Below, in pieces: positions 33,917 through 42,442 of a stretch of 64,000 bases of DNA (its first letter is position 1; each line of letters opens with the position of its first letter). The position numbers were made by a program, and so were the translations under genes. Origin of the DNA: a bacterium (GTDB taxonomy: Bacteria; Chloroflexota; Dormibacteria; Dormibacterales; Dormibacteraceae); contig SCQL01000002.1 of assembly GCA_004299235.1 (NCBI GenBank), forward strand, positions 62,001 through 126,000. Direction: 5' to 3'. The notes below the pieces were generated by a model that saw only the letters and a program-made list of their open reading frames with translations, did no database searches and was not told the origin of the DNA.

Positions 33917-34813
33917 ATGCGCATGATGAGGATCGTCTCCATGCTTCCAAGCGCGACGGACATCATCGCGGAGCTGGATCTGCTCGACTCGCTGGTCGGC
34001 ATCTCGGAGGACTGCAACTGGCCCCCTGAGGTGGCGGGCAAGCCGATCGTGGCCCGCACCCGCATCGATGCCTCCGGCCTCACCAGCGCGCAGATCGACC
34101 AGCTCGTCAACGATTCCAAGTCGGAGAGCCATTCTCTGTATGCCGTCGACGCCGGGCTGATGAGCGAGCTGAAGCCTGACCTGGTGATCACCCAGGACCT
34201 CTGCGAGGTCTGCGCCGTCTCGAGCGGTGATTTGACGACTGCCTGCCCGATCGGCGTCGAAGTGTTCTCGATGAACCCGCGCAGCTTCGATGACGTCGTG
34301 GAGTCGGTGATCGCCCTCGCCGACAAGCTGGGCGTGCATGAGCGGGGAGTGGCCGTCGCCGACGCGATGCGCGCCAAGGTCGACGCGGTCCGCGGCGCGG
34401 TGGCGGGTCGCAGGCGTCCGCGTGTTTTCGTGGCCGAGTGGGTTGACCCGCCTTACGGGTCTGGCCACTGGCTGCCCGAGATGGTGGAAGCCGCCGGTGG
34501 TGTCAACGTGCTGAGCAAGCCGGGTGAGTACTCCTTTGCGACCACCTGGCAGGCCGTGCTGGCGGAAAAACCCGACGTGATCGTCCTGGCGGCATGTGGG
34601 TTCAACCTTCAGCAGTCGCTGGAGAGGACTCGTGACTTGCGTTTGCCGGTGAGGACGATAGTCGTCGACGGCGACGCACATTTTTCGCGACCGGCGCCTC
34701 GGATCGCCGACGGAATCCGGCAACTCGCGCACCTGATTCACGGCGACGTGGTGGCCGACCCAGGGCTGCCATACGCGGAGCTGTCGCTCGAAAAGGTCGG
34801 AACGCCCCGGTAA
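33917..34813 (+). CDS. Cobalamin-binding protein, BtuF-like fold without signal peptide
   Basis: 298 residues starting at ATG 33917 (others at 33923 and 33926). The PF01497-type substrate-binding fold is visible in RIVSMLPSATDIIAELDLLD, LKPDLVITQDLCEVCAV, RPRVFVAEWVDPPYGSGHWL and KPDVIVLAACGFNLQQSLER. No signal peptide or lipobox, so it should be cytosolic; such variants are found next to cobalamin genes, and may act as an internal corrinoid binder. It lies just upstream of the B12 riboswitch and is therefore not under its control. Confidence 0.8.
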   Translation: MRMMRIVSMLPSATDIIAELDLLDSLVGISEDCNWPPEVAGKPIVARTRIDASGLTSAQIDQLVNDSKSESHSLYAVDAGLMSELKPDLVITQDLCEVCAVSSGDLTTACPIGVEVFSMNPRSFDDVVESVIALADKLGVHERGVAVADAMRAKVDAVRGAVAGRRRPRVFVAEWVDPPYGSGHWLPEMVEAAGGVNVLSKPGEYSFATTWQAVLAEKPDVIVLAACGFNLQQSLERTRDLRLPVRTIVVDGDAHFSRPAPRIADGIRQLAHLIHGDVVADPGLPYAELSLEKVGTPR

Positions 34814-34834
34814 CCCTCAGCGCCCTATACTTCG

Positions 34835-35010
34835 GCTGCCGGGCCATGCCCGGCCGGTGTTGTTGCAGCGAAGCCGGTGCGATTCCGGCGCTGTCCCGCA
34901 ACTGTGAGGCCCCCGACGGGGCCGAGCCAGGTCGCCTGCGCTACACCGAGCCAGCAGCCCTCGAAGGAAGGGCGGTGAGCAGGCCCCGGCCGGCAAGCCC
35001 TTCCTTTTTT
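34835..35010 (+). ncRNA. Cobalamin (B12) riboswitch
   Basis: Conserved core visible: GAAGCCGGTGCGATTCCGGC, CTGTCCCGCAACTGTGA, and the B12 box GAGCCAGGTCGCCTGC near 34922-34939. A -10-like TATACT at 34826-34831 lies just upstream. The expression platform is a terminator at 34964-35010. Controls the downstream btuF-to-phosphatase operon: B12 binding favours termination. Confidence 0.93.
34964..35010 (+). terminator. Intrinsic terminator of the B12 riboswitch
   Basis: Perfect stem AAGGAAGGGC (34964-34973) with GCCCTTCCTT (34997-35006), running into a T run that ends at 35010. Placed directly after the B12 box, as expected for transcription attenuation. Confidence 0.9.
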
Positions 35011-35036
35011 CCGAGTCAGAAAGGGAGGAGGTTCCG

Positions 35037-35966
35037 GTGTCGAGGTTCAAGGTCACAAGGTCCCTGGCGGTTGCTCTGGCATTGGCGTTCATGGTGGCCT
35101 GCGGCGGGAGCACCCCGACCACCGCCACCAGCGCCAGCTCATTTCCCATGTCGCTGACCACTGCGAAGGGCACGGTGACGATCCCCCACCGGCCGGCGCG
35201 CATCGTCTCGCTGTCGGCGACCGCGACTGAAGACCTCTATGCGGTCGGGGCTGGGACGCAGGTTGTCGCGGTCGATACCTACTCCACCTATCCCGCGCAG
35301 GCTCCTCGGACTTCGCTCTCCGGATTCAAGCCCAACATCGAGGCCATTGCCAAATACCAACCTGACCTGGTCCTGGCGGCCGACGATACGGACAATCTCT
35401 TCGAGCAGCTGAGCAAGCTGCAGATCCCGGTTCTGGTCGAAGCACCCGCCGCCGATTTGAACGGTGTCTACGGCGAGATCAACCAGATCGCGCAGGCAAC
35501 CGGCCACTCGGCCCAGGCCGCATCCGTCGTGTCCGGCATCAAAGAACAGGTGAATGCGATCGTGCGGTCGGTGCGCCCGCCGGCCAAGCCATTGAAGGTT
35601 TACCACGAGCTCGATCAGACGTACTACTCGGCCACCTCGGGCACCTTCATCGGTCAGATGTACAAACTTCTCGGGCTTCAGAACATCGCCGACGCCGCAC
35701 CCGGCGGCAATGACTATCCCCAACTATCGGCCGAGTACATCACTTCGAGCGACCCCGATCTGATCGTTCTCGCCGACACGGTGTGTTGTGGGCAGAGCGC
35801 GGCGACCGTCGCGACGCGGCCCGGTTGGAGTGCCATACGTGCGGTCAAGACTGGGGCGATTGTGCCCGTGGAAGACTCGATCGCGTCTCAGTGGGGGCCT
35901 CGCATAGTTCTGCTCTTGCAGGCGGTCGCCCGAGCAGAGAAGTCCGTCGAAGGATCGACGGCATAA
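35037..35966 (+). CDS. btuF: Corrinoid ABC transporter substrate-binding lipoprotein
   Basis: 309 residues from GTG 35037, preceded by GGGAGGAGG. Lipoprotein signal SLAVALALAFMVACGG. PF01497 fold: RPARIVSLSATATEDLYAVG, KYQPDLVLAADDTDNLFEQL, DPDLIVLADTVCC and a final helix near VVLLLQAVARAEK. Captures cobalamin or cobinamide outside the membrane and hands it to the permease. First gene after the B12 riboswitch, which supports corrinoid rather than iron-siderophore specificity. Confidence 0.9.
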   Translation: MSRFKVTRSLAVALALAFMVACGGSTPTTATSASSFPMSLTTAKGTVTIPHRPARIVSLSATATEDLYAVGAGTQVVAVDTYSTYPAQAPRTSLSGFKPNIEAIAKYQPDLVLAADDTDNLFEQLSKLQIPVLVEAPAADLNGVYGEINQIAQATGHSAQAASVVSGIKEQVNAIVRSVRPPAKPLKVYHELDQTYYSATSGTFIGQMYKLLGLQNIADAAPGGNDYPQLSAEYITSSDPDLIVLADTVCCGQSAATVATRPGWSAIRAVKTGAIVPVEDSIASQWGPRIVLLLQAVARAEKSVEGSTA

Positions 35967-35985
35967 GGCGGGCACCTGACAAGCG

Positions 35986-37296
35986 ATGGCCAGGCCGGCC
36001 CAGGAACCGTCCAGCGGAATCATCAAGACGTGCCCGCTCTGCGAGGAGCAGTTCGAGTGCGCCCAAGGCCGGCCCGGCTGCTGGTGTGAGACGGTCGTCC
36101 TCGAGCGCCAGACGCTTGCGGAAATTCGCGCCGTGGCCTATGGATGCGTCTGTCCCAACTGCTTGTCCAGTTTCGCCCTAAGAGAATCGGTGCGGCGCAG
36201 CGGTGACGGCGATGGGGTGGACGGAAGTCAGGCGCCGGCCAAGGCACCGCCGGACATCGCGGTGCGCTCACGCGGGGTCTCAGCCGTATGGGCACCCGTC
36301 GCCCTGGGGTTTCTCGCCGGAGCGCTGCTCTTGGGCCTGGGCACCGGCGCCGCTTCGATCGGACCGGCATCGATCATCGCCTCACTGCTGGCGCACATCC
36401 AGGTATTCCACGTTTCGCCTCCGCTGAGCAGCGTCGATGACGCCATCCTCTGGCAGATCAGGGCTCCGCGCGTGGTGCTCGCCGCACTGGTGGGCGGAAT
36501 GCTGGCCGTTGCGGGGTCCGCATACCAGGGTGTGTTTCGCAATCCACTCGCTGATCCTTATCTCTTGGGCGTCGCCGCGGGCGCCGGCCTGGGGGCGACG
36601 CTGGCCATCGCCTACACTGCCGCGGGGACCGACATCGGCATGCTCCTGCCGCTCGCCGCATTCGCGGGCGCGCTGATTGCCGTGATCGCCGCCTATGTGC
36701 TCGGCCGATCCGCCGGCGGGGTGCGTGGCACCAGCACTCTGATCCTGGCCGGGGTCATCGTCGCCCTGTTCATGACCGCGATCCAGACCTTCGTTCAACA
36801 GCAACGATCTGACACGTTGCGCGCGGTCTACTCCTGGATCCTGGGCGGGTTCGGGACCGCTGACTGGCACTCCGTCGTGGTGGTCGTGCCGTACATCGCC
36901 GTCAGCTCGGTGATCATCCTGCTGCATCGGCGCGTGCTCGACGTTCTCAGCTTGGGCGACGAGGAGGCAGCGAGCCTGGGAATCGACGTGCGTCGGGCCC
37001 GCCTGGTGATCGTGTTGGTGGCCACCGCCGGCACGGCGGCGGCGGTCGCGGTCAGCGGCTTGATCGGATTCGTCGGCATCATCATCCCGCACACGATTCG
37101 CCTGCTGGTGTCGCCGAGCTACCGAGCCATCGTTCCGCTCTCACTGCTTGCCGGCGCGGGGTTCCTCATCCTGGCTGATGCGCTGGCGCGCACGATCCTA
37201 TCCCCGGCCGAGCTGCCGATCGGAGTCGTCACCGCCTTTTTCGGCGCCCCCTTCTTCGCGATCCTGCTGAGGACCTCGCGGAGGACTGTCATGTGA
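35986..37296 (+). CDS. btuC: Corrinoid ABC permease (BtuC-like) fused to an N-terminal Cys-rich CWC domain
   Basis: 436 residues. Residues about 10-65 form a Cys-rich CWC-type domain: Cys16, 19, 25, 32, 34, 54, 56 and 59 in CPLCEEQFECAQGRPGCWC and GCVCPNCLSSFA. A linker of about 35 residues leads to a FecCD/BtuC permease with about ten helices, beginning VWAPVALGFLAGALLLGLG and including RAPRVVLAALVGGMLAVAG, GVFRNPLADPYLLGVAAGAG, GLIGFVGIIIPHTIRLL. Permeases normally lack the Cys domain; here it should lie in the cytosol and may bind a metal. Spacing to btuF is 19 bp; the btuD start overlaps the end. Confidence 0.88.
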   Translation: MARPAQEPSSGIIKTCPLCEEQFECAQGRPGCWCETVVLERQTLAEIRAVAYGCVCPNCLSSFALRESVRRSGDGDGVDGSQAPAKAPPDIAVRSRGVSAVWAPVALGFLAGALLLGLGTGAASIGPASIIASLLAHIQVFHVSPPLSSVDDAILWQIRAPRVVLAALVGGMLAVAGSAYQGVFRNPLADPYLLGVAAGAGLGATLAIAYTAAGTDIGMLLPLAAFAGALIAVIAAYVLGRSAGGVRGTSTLILAGVIVALFMTAIQTFVQQQRSDTLRAVYSWILGGFGTADWHSVVVVVPYIAVSSVIILLHRRVLDVLSLGDEEAASLGIDVRRARLVIVLVATAGTAAAVAVSGLIGFVGIIIPHTIRLLVSPSYRAIVPLSLLAGAGFLILADALARTILSPAELPIGVVTAFFGAPFFAILLRTSRRTVM

Positions 37297-38084
37297 GCAG
37301 CGCCCTAGAGATTCGCGAGGTCTCAGTGATGGCCGGTGCCGCCCACATCTTGTCCAACGTCTCGGCGACCATCGAACGGGGTGAGTGGGTGACGGTGATC
37401 GGGCCCAACGGCGCCGGCAAGACGACCCTTTTGCGAGCGATCGCCGGGCTGCTCGCCTTTGCCGGTCAGGTGCTCGTCGAAGGCCGGTCCGTCCAGGGCA
37501 GCACCCGGCGTCAGATTTCGCGTCAGATCGCGCTGGTGCCGCAGCACCCTCAGACCCCAAGCGAGCTGACGGTCGCCGAGTACGTGCTGCTCGGCCGGAC
37601 TCCGCATATCCGCTATTTCGCGACGGAGACGCGGATCGATCGCCTCGCCGCCGAGCGAGCGATCGCGCGCCTTCGTCTGGGTCAATTCACCGATCGCCCT
37701 CTGGGTTCATTGAGTGGAGGTGAGCTGCAGCGCGTGGTGCTGGCTCGCGCGCTCGCGCAGGAGGCGCCGATTCTGCTCCTCGACGAGCCGACCAGCGCAC
37801 TCGACCTGGGCCGCCAGCAGGACGCGCTGGAGCTGCTTGACGAGCTGCGCCGCGACCCCGGACTCACCGTCCTGTCCGCCATGCATGACCTCAGCCTGGC
37901 TGGGCAGTACGCAGACCGGCTGCTCATGCTCGATGGCGGCCGCGTGGTGGCTGAGGGCAAGCCCAACGCGGTGTTGTTGGAGGACGTGATTGCCGCGCAC
38001 TACGACGCCAAGGTCCGGGTCACCTGCGAGGACGGCGCCGTAATCGTCCTGCCGCGACGCGAGGAGCGGCGATGGGTGCACTGA
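37293..38084 (+). CDS. btuD: Corrinoid ABC transporter ATPase
   Basis: 263 residues, GTG start overlapping the permease stop. Walker A GPNGAGKTTLLRAI at about residue 38, Q-loop LVPQHPQT, signature LSGGELQRVVLARAL, Walker B ILLLDEPTSALD, H-loop SAMHDLSLAGQYADR. This is the BtuD/FhuC/HmuV class. It energises import by the BtuF/BtuC pair. The 3' end overlaps the start of cobQ by 13 bases. Confidence 0.92.
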   Translation: MSSALEIREVSVMAGAAHILSNVSATIERGEWVTVIGPNGAGKTTLLRAIAGLLAFAGQVLVEGRSVQGSTRRQISRQIALVPQHPQTPSELTVAEYVLLGRTPHIRYFATETRIDRLAAERAIARLRLGQFTDRPLGSLSGGELQRVVLARALAQEAPILLLDEPTSALDLGRQQDALELLDELRRDPGLTVLSAMHDLSLAGQYADRLLMLDGGRVVAEGKPNAVLLEDVIAAHYDAKVRVTCEDGAVIVLPRREERRWVH

Positions 38085-39478
38085 TGGTGCAGGGGACGTC
38101 CAGCTCGGCCGGCAAGAGCCTGATCACGACCGCGCTGGCGCGGGCGATGCATCGGCGTGGAATCGATGTGGCTCCCTTCAAAGCCCAGAACATGTCGAAC
38201 AACGCGCGCGCCGTCAATGGCGGCGAGATCGGCACGGCTCAGTACCTGCAAGCGCTGGCCGCCGGAGTCGAGCCGGACGTCCTGATGAACCCGGTCCTGG
38301 TCAAACCTGAAGGTGACGACCGAAGCCAGGTGGTCATCCTGGGCCAACCCGACCTCGAGCTCAGCCGCATGCCGTGGCGATCGCGGTCACCGCTGCTGTG
38401 GCCGGTCATCGAGCGGTCATTGCGGCGGCTGCAGGCGGAGCACGACTTGCTGCTGCTCGAGGGCGCGGGCAGCCCCGCGGAAACCAACCTGCGGGAGGCC
38501 GACCTGGCCAACATGCGGACGGCGGCGGCGGCTGGGGCGCGGGTCGTGCTGGTGGCCGACATCGACCGCGGCGGTGCCTTCGCCCACCTCTATGGGACCT
38601 GGGCGATGCTCCCCGACGGTGAGCGGGCGATGATCGCCGGTTTCGTATTGAACAAGTTTCGGGGCGACCCGGCTCTGCTCCCGCCGGCTCCCGAGCACCT
38701 CGAGCGGTTGACCGGAGTGCGCACCCTCGGTGTGCTCCCGTGGTTGCGGCACGGGCTGCCGGACGAGGACGGCGCGGCGACTCCGCTCGACTCGCATCGC
38801 CGGTGCTCAGTCGCGGTGGTGCGATATCCGACCGCCTCCAACCTGGACGAATTCAAGCAGCTCGAGCAGGTGGCGGATGTGCGTTGGACCAATCGGGCCG
38901 AGGATGTCGAGCACAGCGACTTCGTCGTCCTGCCGGGCTCGAAGCACGTGGCGGCTGACATCGCGTGGCTCGTGAGCACCGGCATCGACGAGGCGCTGAA
39001 GAGGCGAGCCGGGGCAGGCAGGCCGCTCCTGGGGATTTGCGGCGGCTTGCAGATGCTGGGGCAGCGGATCGAGGACGAAGCTGACGTCGACGGCTCGGGC
39101 GACGGACTGGGCCTATTGCCGTTGCGCACGACATTCACCGCCGCCAAGCACACGGATCGGGTCTCGACATGCTTCCAGCCTCTCTCCGGACCGTGGGCGG
39201 TTTTGAGCGGGAGCTCCTTCGCGGGTTACCAGATCCGGCACGGTCGAAGCATCACCACGGCGGCTGTCTGTGAGGCCCTTCCCGGCGGGCTCGGATTCAT
39301 CAACGGCTCGGTGCTCGGCGTCTACGTCCATGGACTGTTCGAGGAGCCGGGCATACTCATGGCTCTGTTTCACGACCGCCCTCGCCGCACCCTGGATCAG
39401 GCATTCGATGAACTTGCGGATGCCATCGAGGCGCACCTGGACGTTCCGCATCTGCTTCGCGAGGCGGGCATCCGATGA
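38072..39478 (+). CDS. cobQ: Cobyric acid synthase
   Basis: 468 residues. Amidates adenosylcobyrinate a,c-diamide at b, d, e and g using glutamine and ATP. ATPase part: MVQGTSSSAGKSLITTALAR, PFKAQNMSNNARAVNGGEIG, LLLEGAGSPAETNLRE; glutaminase part: LLGICGGLQMLGQRI with the catalytic Cys and GVYVHGLFEEPG with the His. Slightly short relative to the usual ~485-500 residues but all motifs are intact. Stop overlaps cobO (ATGA). Confidence 0.93.
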   Translation: MGALMVQGTSSSAGKSLITTALARAMHRRGIDVAPFKAQNMSNNARAVNGGEIGTAQYLQALAAGVEPDVLMNPVLVKPEGDDRSQVVILGQPDLELSRMPWRSRSPLLWPVIERSLRRLQAEHDLLLLEGAGSPAETNLREADLANMRTAAAAGARVVLVADIDRGGAFAHLYGTWAMLPDGERAMIAGFVLNKFRGDPALLPPAPEHLERLTGVRTLGVLPWLRHGLPDEDGAATPLDSHRRCSVAVVRYPTASNLDEFKQLEQVADVRWTNRAEDVEHSDFVVLPGSKHVAADIAWLVSTGIDEALKRRAGAGRPLLGICGGLQMLGQRIEDEADVDGSGDGLGLLPLRTTFTAAKHTDRVSTCFQPLSGPWAVLSGSSFAGYQIRHGRSITTAAVCEALPGGLGFINGSVLGVYVHGLFEEPGILMALFHDRPRRTLDQAFDELADAIEAHLDVPHLLREAGIR

Positions 39479-40053
39479 ACGACGTGCACAAGCCGGGCAT
39501 CGCTCCGCCGCCGCGGCCGCCGGCGCCTGAGGTCAATCCGCGTTCGCTGGTTCTGGTCAACACCGGCGATGGCAAGGGGAAATCGACCGCGGCCTTCGGC
39601 GTGGTCATGCGTGCGGTGGCCCGCGATTGGCGTGTCTGCGTGATCCAGTTCATCAAGTCGGACAAGTGGAAGGTCGGCGAGGAGAAGGTCGCACGCCGGC
39701 TCGGCGTCGACTGGCTCAAGGGCGGCGATGGGTTCACCTGGGAGTCGCCCGACCTCGACAAGAGCGAGGGACGTGCGGTCGCCGCCTGGCAGCTCGCGGC
39801 GGCGGCGATTGCGGGCGGCGAATATCAGTTGGTCGTGCTGGACGAGATCACCTATCCGATGAACTGGGGTTGGATCGACAGCGACGCTGTGATCGATGCG
39901 ATCCGGACGAGACCCGACCGCGTCAACGTGATCGCCACCGGCCGGGACGCCCCCCAAGCGCTGATCGAGGTCGCCGACACGGTGACCGAGATGGTCAAGG
40001 TGCGGCACGCATACGACCGCGGCATCCGAGCCCGCCGCGGCATCGATTTCTGA
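39475..40053 (+). CDS. cobO: Cob(I)yrinic acid a,c-diamide adenosyltransferase
   Basis: 192 residues of the BtuR/CobO/CobP type. P-loop NTGDGKGKSTAAFGVVMRA, CVIQFIKSDKWKVGEEK, LVVLDEITYPMNWGW, VNVIATGRDAPQALIEVADTVTEM (in parts). Transfers the adenosyl group from ATP to the cobalt of corrinoids. Cytosolic. Starts in ATGA overlap with cobQ and ends 8 bp before bluB-cobT. Confidence 0.93.
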   Translation: MNDVHKPGIAPPPRPPAPEVNPRSLVLVNTGDGKGKSTAAFGVVMRAVARDWRVCVIQFIKSDKWKVGEEKVARRLGVDWLKGGDGFTWESPDLDKSEGRAVAAWQLAAAAIAGGEYQLVVLDEITYPMNWGWIDSDAVIDAIRTRPDRVNVIATGRDAPQALIEVADTVTEMVKVRHAYDRGIRARRGIDF

Positions 40054-40061
40054 AGTTGCCG

Positions 40062-41918
40062 ATGGATTCGAAAGACCGCTTCGACCGACCCGGCCTTCCC
40101 GCCGGCTTCGATGACTCGCGCGCCCGCGAACGCCGCGACGATCCCACCGGCTGGCGCTTCGACGACGACGATCTCGCGGCCGTCATGCGTGTGATCGCGG
40201 AGCGGCGTGACATCCGCCGCTTCCGTCCCGACCCGATTCCGGACCAGCTCCTGCGCCGGTTGCTCGAAGCGGCGCACCAGGCGCCTTCGGTCGGCCTCAT
40301 GCAGCCCTGGCGTTTCATCCTGGTCCGCAGCGAGGAGACGAAAGCCGCGATGCAGGCGATCGCGGCTCGCGAGAGGCTGGTCCAGTCCGAGCACTTCGAC
40401 GAGCGGGCCCGCCAGTACCTCGACTTGAAAATCGAAGGCATCCGGGAGGCGCCGCTGAGCATCTGCGTCTGCTGCGACCGCGACAGCGGCCGGGGCGAAG
40501 TTCTGGGCCGTCACACGATTCGCGACACGGACCTGTACAGCACGTGTCTGGCGATCCAGAACTTCTGGCTGGCCGCTCGCGCCGGGGGGGTCGGCGTCGG
40601 ATGGGTGTCGTTCTATCGACCCGACGACGTCAGCGCTCTGCTTCATCTCCCTCCCAGCGTCGTGCCCGTCGCCTGGCTTTGCGTGGGCTATCCGGACGAG
40701 CGGCCCAGCCGGCCCGGCTTGGAGGCGGCGGGTTGGGAGCGCAGGCGGGCGCTGGAGGGATTCGTCTTCTCCGAGGGTTGGGGCGAGCCGGAGCCCTCCG
40801 CGCTGAACGGAGCGCAGGTGGTTGCGGGCCCATCGCGGGACCTCCCTGAGCTGCCGGAATGGTGGAGCGCATTCGCCGCCCCGGTCGTGCCCGGCGATGC
40901 CGCCGCGGCCATCCGCATCCGGGACGCCTCCGACGAGCTGGTCAAACCCATGGGCAGCCTCGGCGGCCTCGAGACGCTGGTCGAACGCTGGGCGATGGCG
41001 ACCGGAGCGCCTCCACCGATCAATCCGCGAGTCGGCATCCTGGTGGTCGCGGCCGACCACGGTGTGGCCCGCCATTCGGTCAGCCTGTACCCGGCGCGCG
41101 TCGGCGGGCAGGTCGCGCAGGCGGCAGCACGTGGCGAAACCGCCATCGGAGTTCTGGCACGCGCCCTCGGCGCCGAGCTTGTCGTCGCCGATGTCGGCCT
41201 GACCGGCGCCGATCGGCCCGGCGTGCTCGATCATCGGGTGGCCGCGGGAAGCGCTGACATCACGCTCGGGCCCGCGATGACTCCGCAGGAGCTGAGAGCC
41301 GGCGTTGCCGCCGGGTACTCGTTGGCCTCGGCTCTGGCCGAGCGGAGCGATGTGATCGTGGTGGGCGAGATCGGAATCGGCAACACGACCGTGGCCGCGG
41401 CGCTCCTGGCCGCTCTGACCGGCTTATCGCCCGAGGCGGTTTGCGGCCGCGGCACCGGGCTGGACGCACAGGGCCTGGAGCGAAAGCGGGCAATCGTCGC
41501 CGCCGCGCTCCGAGTCAATTCAGTGAATCGGGCTGATCCACTCGAAAGCCTGCGCCGTCTCGGCGGACACGAGTTCGCGGCGCTGGTGGGCGCGATGCTG
41601 GCCGCCGCGGCGTCGCGCCGCCCGGTTCTTCTGGACGGTTTCGCCACCGGCGTCGCGGCCCTGGTCGCCTGCCGGCTCCAGCCCGCCGTCCGCGATTACC
41701 TGATCGCGGGCCATCGGTCCGCCGAACCGGCGCACGCGCTCGTGCTGACCGAGCTCGGGTTGGAGCCGCTGCTCGATCTGCGCCTACGTCTGGGCGAAGC
41801 GAGCGGAGCTGCACTGGCTCTGCCTTTGATCGGGCTTGCCGCCCGCCTGCATGCGGAGATGGGCCGCTTCGATGAGACCGGGGTCGAGCGTGCGCCGGCC
41901 CAGCCGTCCAGCTCGTGA
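40062..41918 (+). CDS. BluB-CobT fusion: DMB synthase plus nicotinate-nucleotide:DMB phosphoribosyltransferase
   Basis: 618 residues. Residues about 30-235 are BluB (flavin-destroying nitroreductase fold): ERRDIRRFRPDPIPDQLLRRLLEAAHQAPSVG (parts), QPWRFILVRS, LYSTCLAIQNFWLAARAGGVGVGWVSFY (parts), making 5,6-dimethylbenzimidazole. Residues about 260-610 are CobT: LVKPMGSLGGLETLVERWA, VVAADHGVARHSVSLYP, GEIGIGNTTVAAALL, FATGVAALVACRLQP, GHRSAEPAHALVL, making alpha-ribazole phosphate. The two consecutive steps are joined by a linker of about 25 residues, allowing DMB to be passed on directly. Confidence 0.92.
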   Translation: MDSKDRFDRPGLPAGFDDSRARERRDDPTGWRFDDDDLAAVMRVIAERRDIRRFRPDPIPDQLLRRLLEAAHQAPSVGLMQPWRFILVRSEETKAAMQAIAARERLVQSEHFDERARQYLDLKIEGIREAPLSICVCCDRDSGRGEVLGRHTIRDTDLYSTCLAIQNFWLAARAGGVGVGWVSFYRPDDVSALLHLPPSVVPVAWLCVGYPDERPSRPGLEAAGWERRRALEGFVFSEGWGEPEPSALNGAQVVAGPSRDLPELPEWWSAFAAPVVPGDAAAAIRIRDASDELVKPMGSLGGLETLVERWAMATGAPPPINPRVGILVVAADHGVARHSVSLYPARVGGQVAQAAARGETAIGVLARALGAELVVADVGLTGADRPGVLDHRVAAGSADITLGPAMTPQELRAGVAAGYSLASALAERSDVIVVGEIGIGNTTVAAALLAALTGLSPEAVCGRGTGLDAQGLERKRAIVAAALRVNSVNRADPLESLRRLGGHEFAALVGAMLAAAASRRPVLLDGFATGVAALVACRLQPAVRDYLIAGHRSAEPAHALVLTELGLEPLLDLRLRLGEASGAALALPLIGLAARLHAEMGRFDETGVERAPAQPSSS

Positions 41919-42442
41919 TCCTGCTGCTGGGAGGGGCCCGGAGCGGAAAGTCGGACACGGCCGCCCGTCTCGCGGCCGGAGCCGGCGCGCCGGTGACGTT
42001 CATCGCCACCGCCGAACCTGGCGATGCCGAGATGGCCGAACGCATCGCCCGCCATCGCGCTCAACGCCCGACCGCATGGACGACCGTGGAGACGCCGCTG
42101 GACCTGTCTTCAGCCGTCAAAGCCGCGCCGCCGGCGGACTATGTGGTCGTCGATTGCCTGACGTTGTGGGTCTCCAACCTGTTGGGTCACGGCCGGACCG
42201 GTAGCGACGTGCTGGCTGAAGCGCGGCGCGTTGCCGATCTGCTGCGGCAACGCCGAGCCGTGGTCGTCAGCAATGAGGTCGGCCTCGGGATCGTGCCGGC
42301 GAACGAGCTTGCCCGCGTCTTCGGCGACACACTGGGCGGCGTGAATGCGATCTTTGCCGAGGCGGCCTCGCGGACTCTGCTCATGGTGGCGGGCCGGGCG
42401 CTGGCCCTGCCGTCGGCCGAAGACGCGCTGGCCGCGGAATGA
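41915..42442 (+). CDS. cobU: Adenosylcobinamide kinase/guanylyltransferase
   Basis: 175 residues from GTG 41915, overlapping the previous stop (GTGA). P-loop LLGGARSGKSDTAARLA, FIATAEPGDAEMAERIARHR with the guanylylated His region, VVVDCLTLWVSNLL, VVVSNEVGLGIVPANELARVFGD (parts). Phosphorylates adenosylcobinamide and adds GMP. ATGA overlap with cobS. Confidence 0.93.
   Translation: MILLLGGARSGKSDTAARLAAGAGAPVTFIATAEPGDAEMAERIARHRAQRPTAWTTVETPLDLSSAVKAAPPADYVVVDCLTLWVSNLLGHGRTGSDVLAEARRVADLLRQRRAVVVSNEVGLGIVPANELARVFGDTLGGVNAIFAEAASRTLLMVAGRALALPSAEDALAAE

Noticed and set aside
33926..34741. Upstream extension of the cobB frame across the divergent cobalamin-binding gene
   Set aside because: The extension has no CobB-like content; the domain begins just before the P-loop, so a TTG start near 33877 is preferred.
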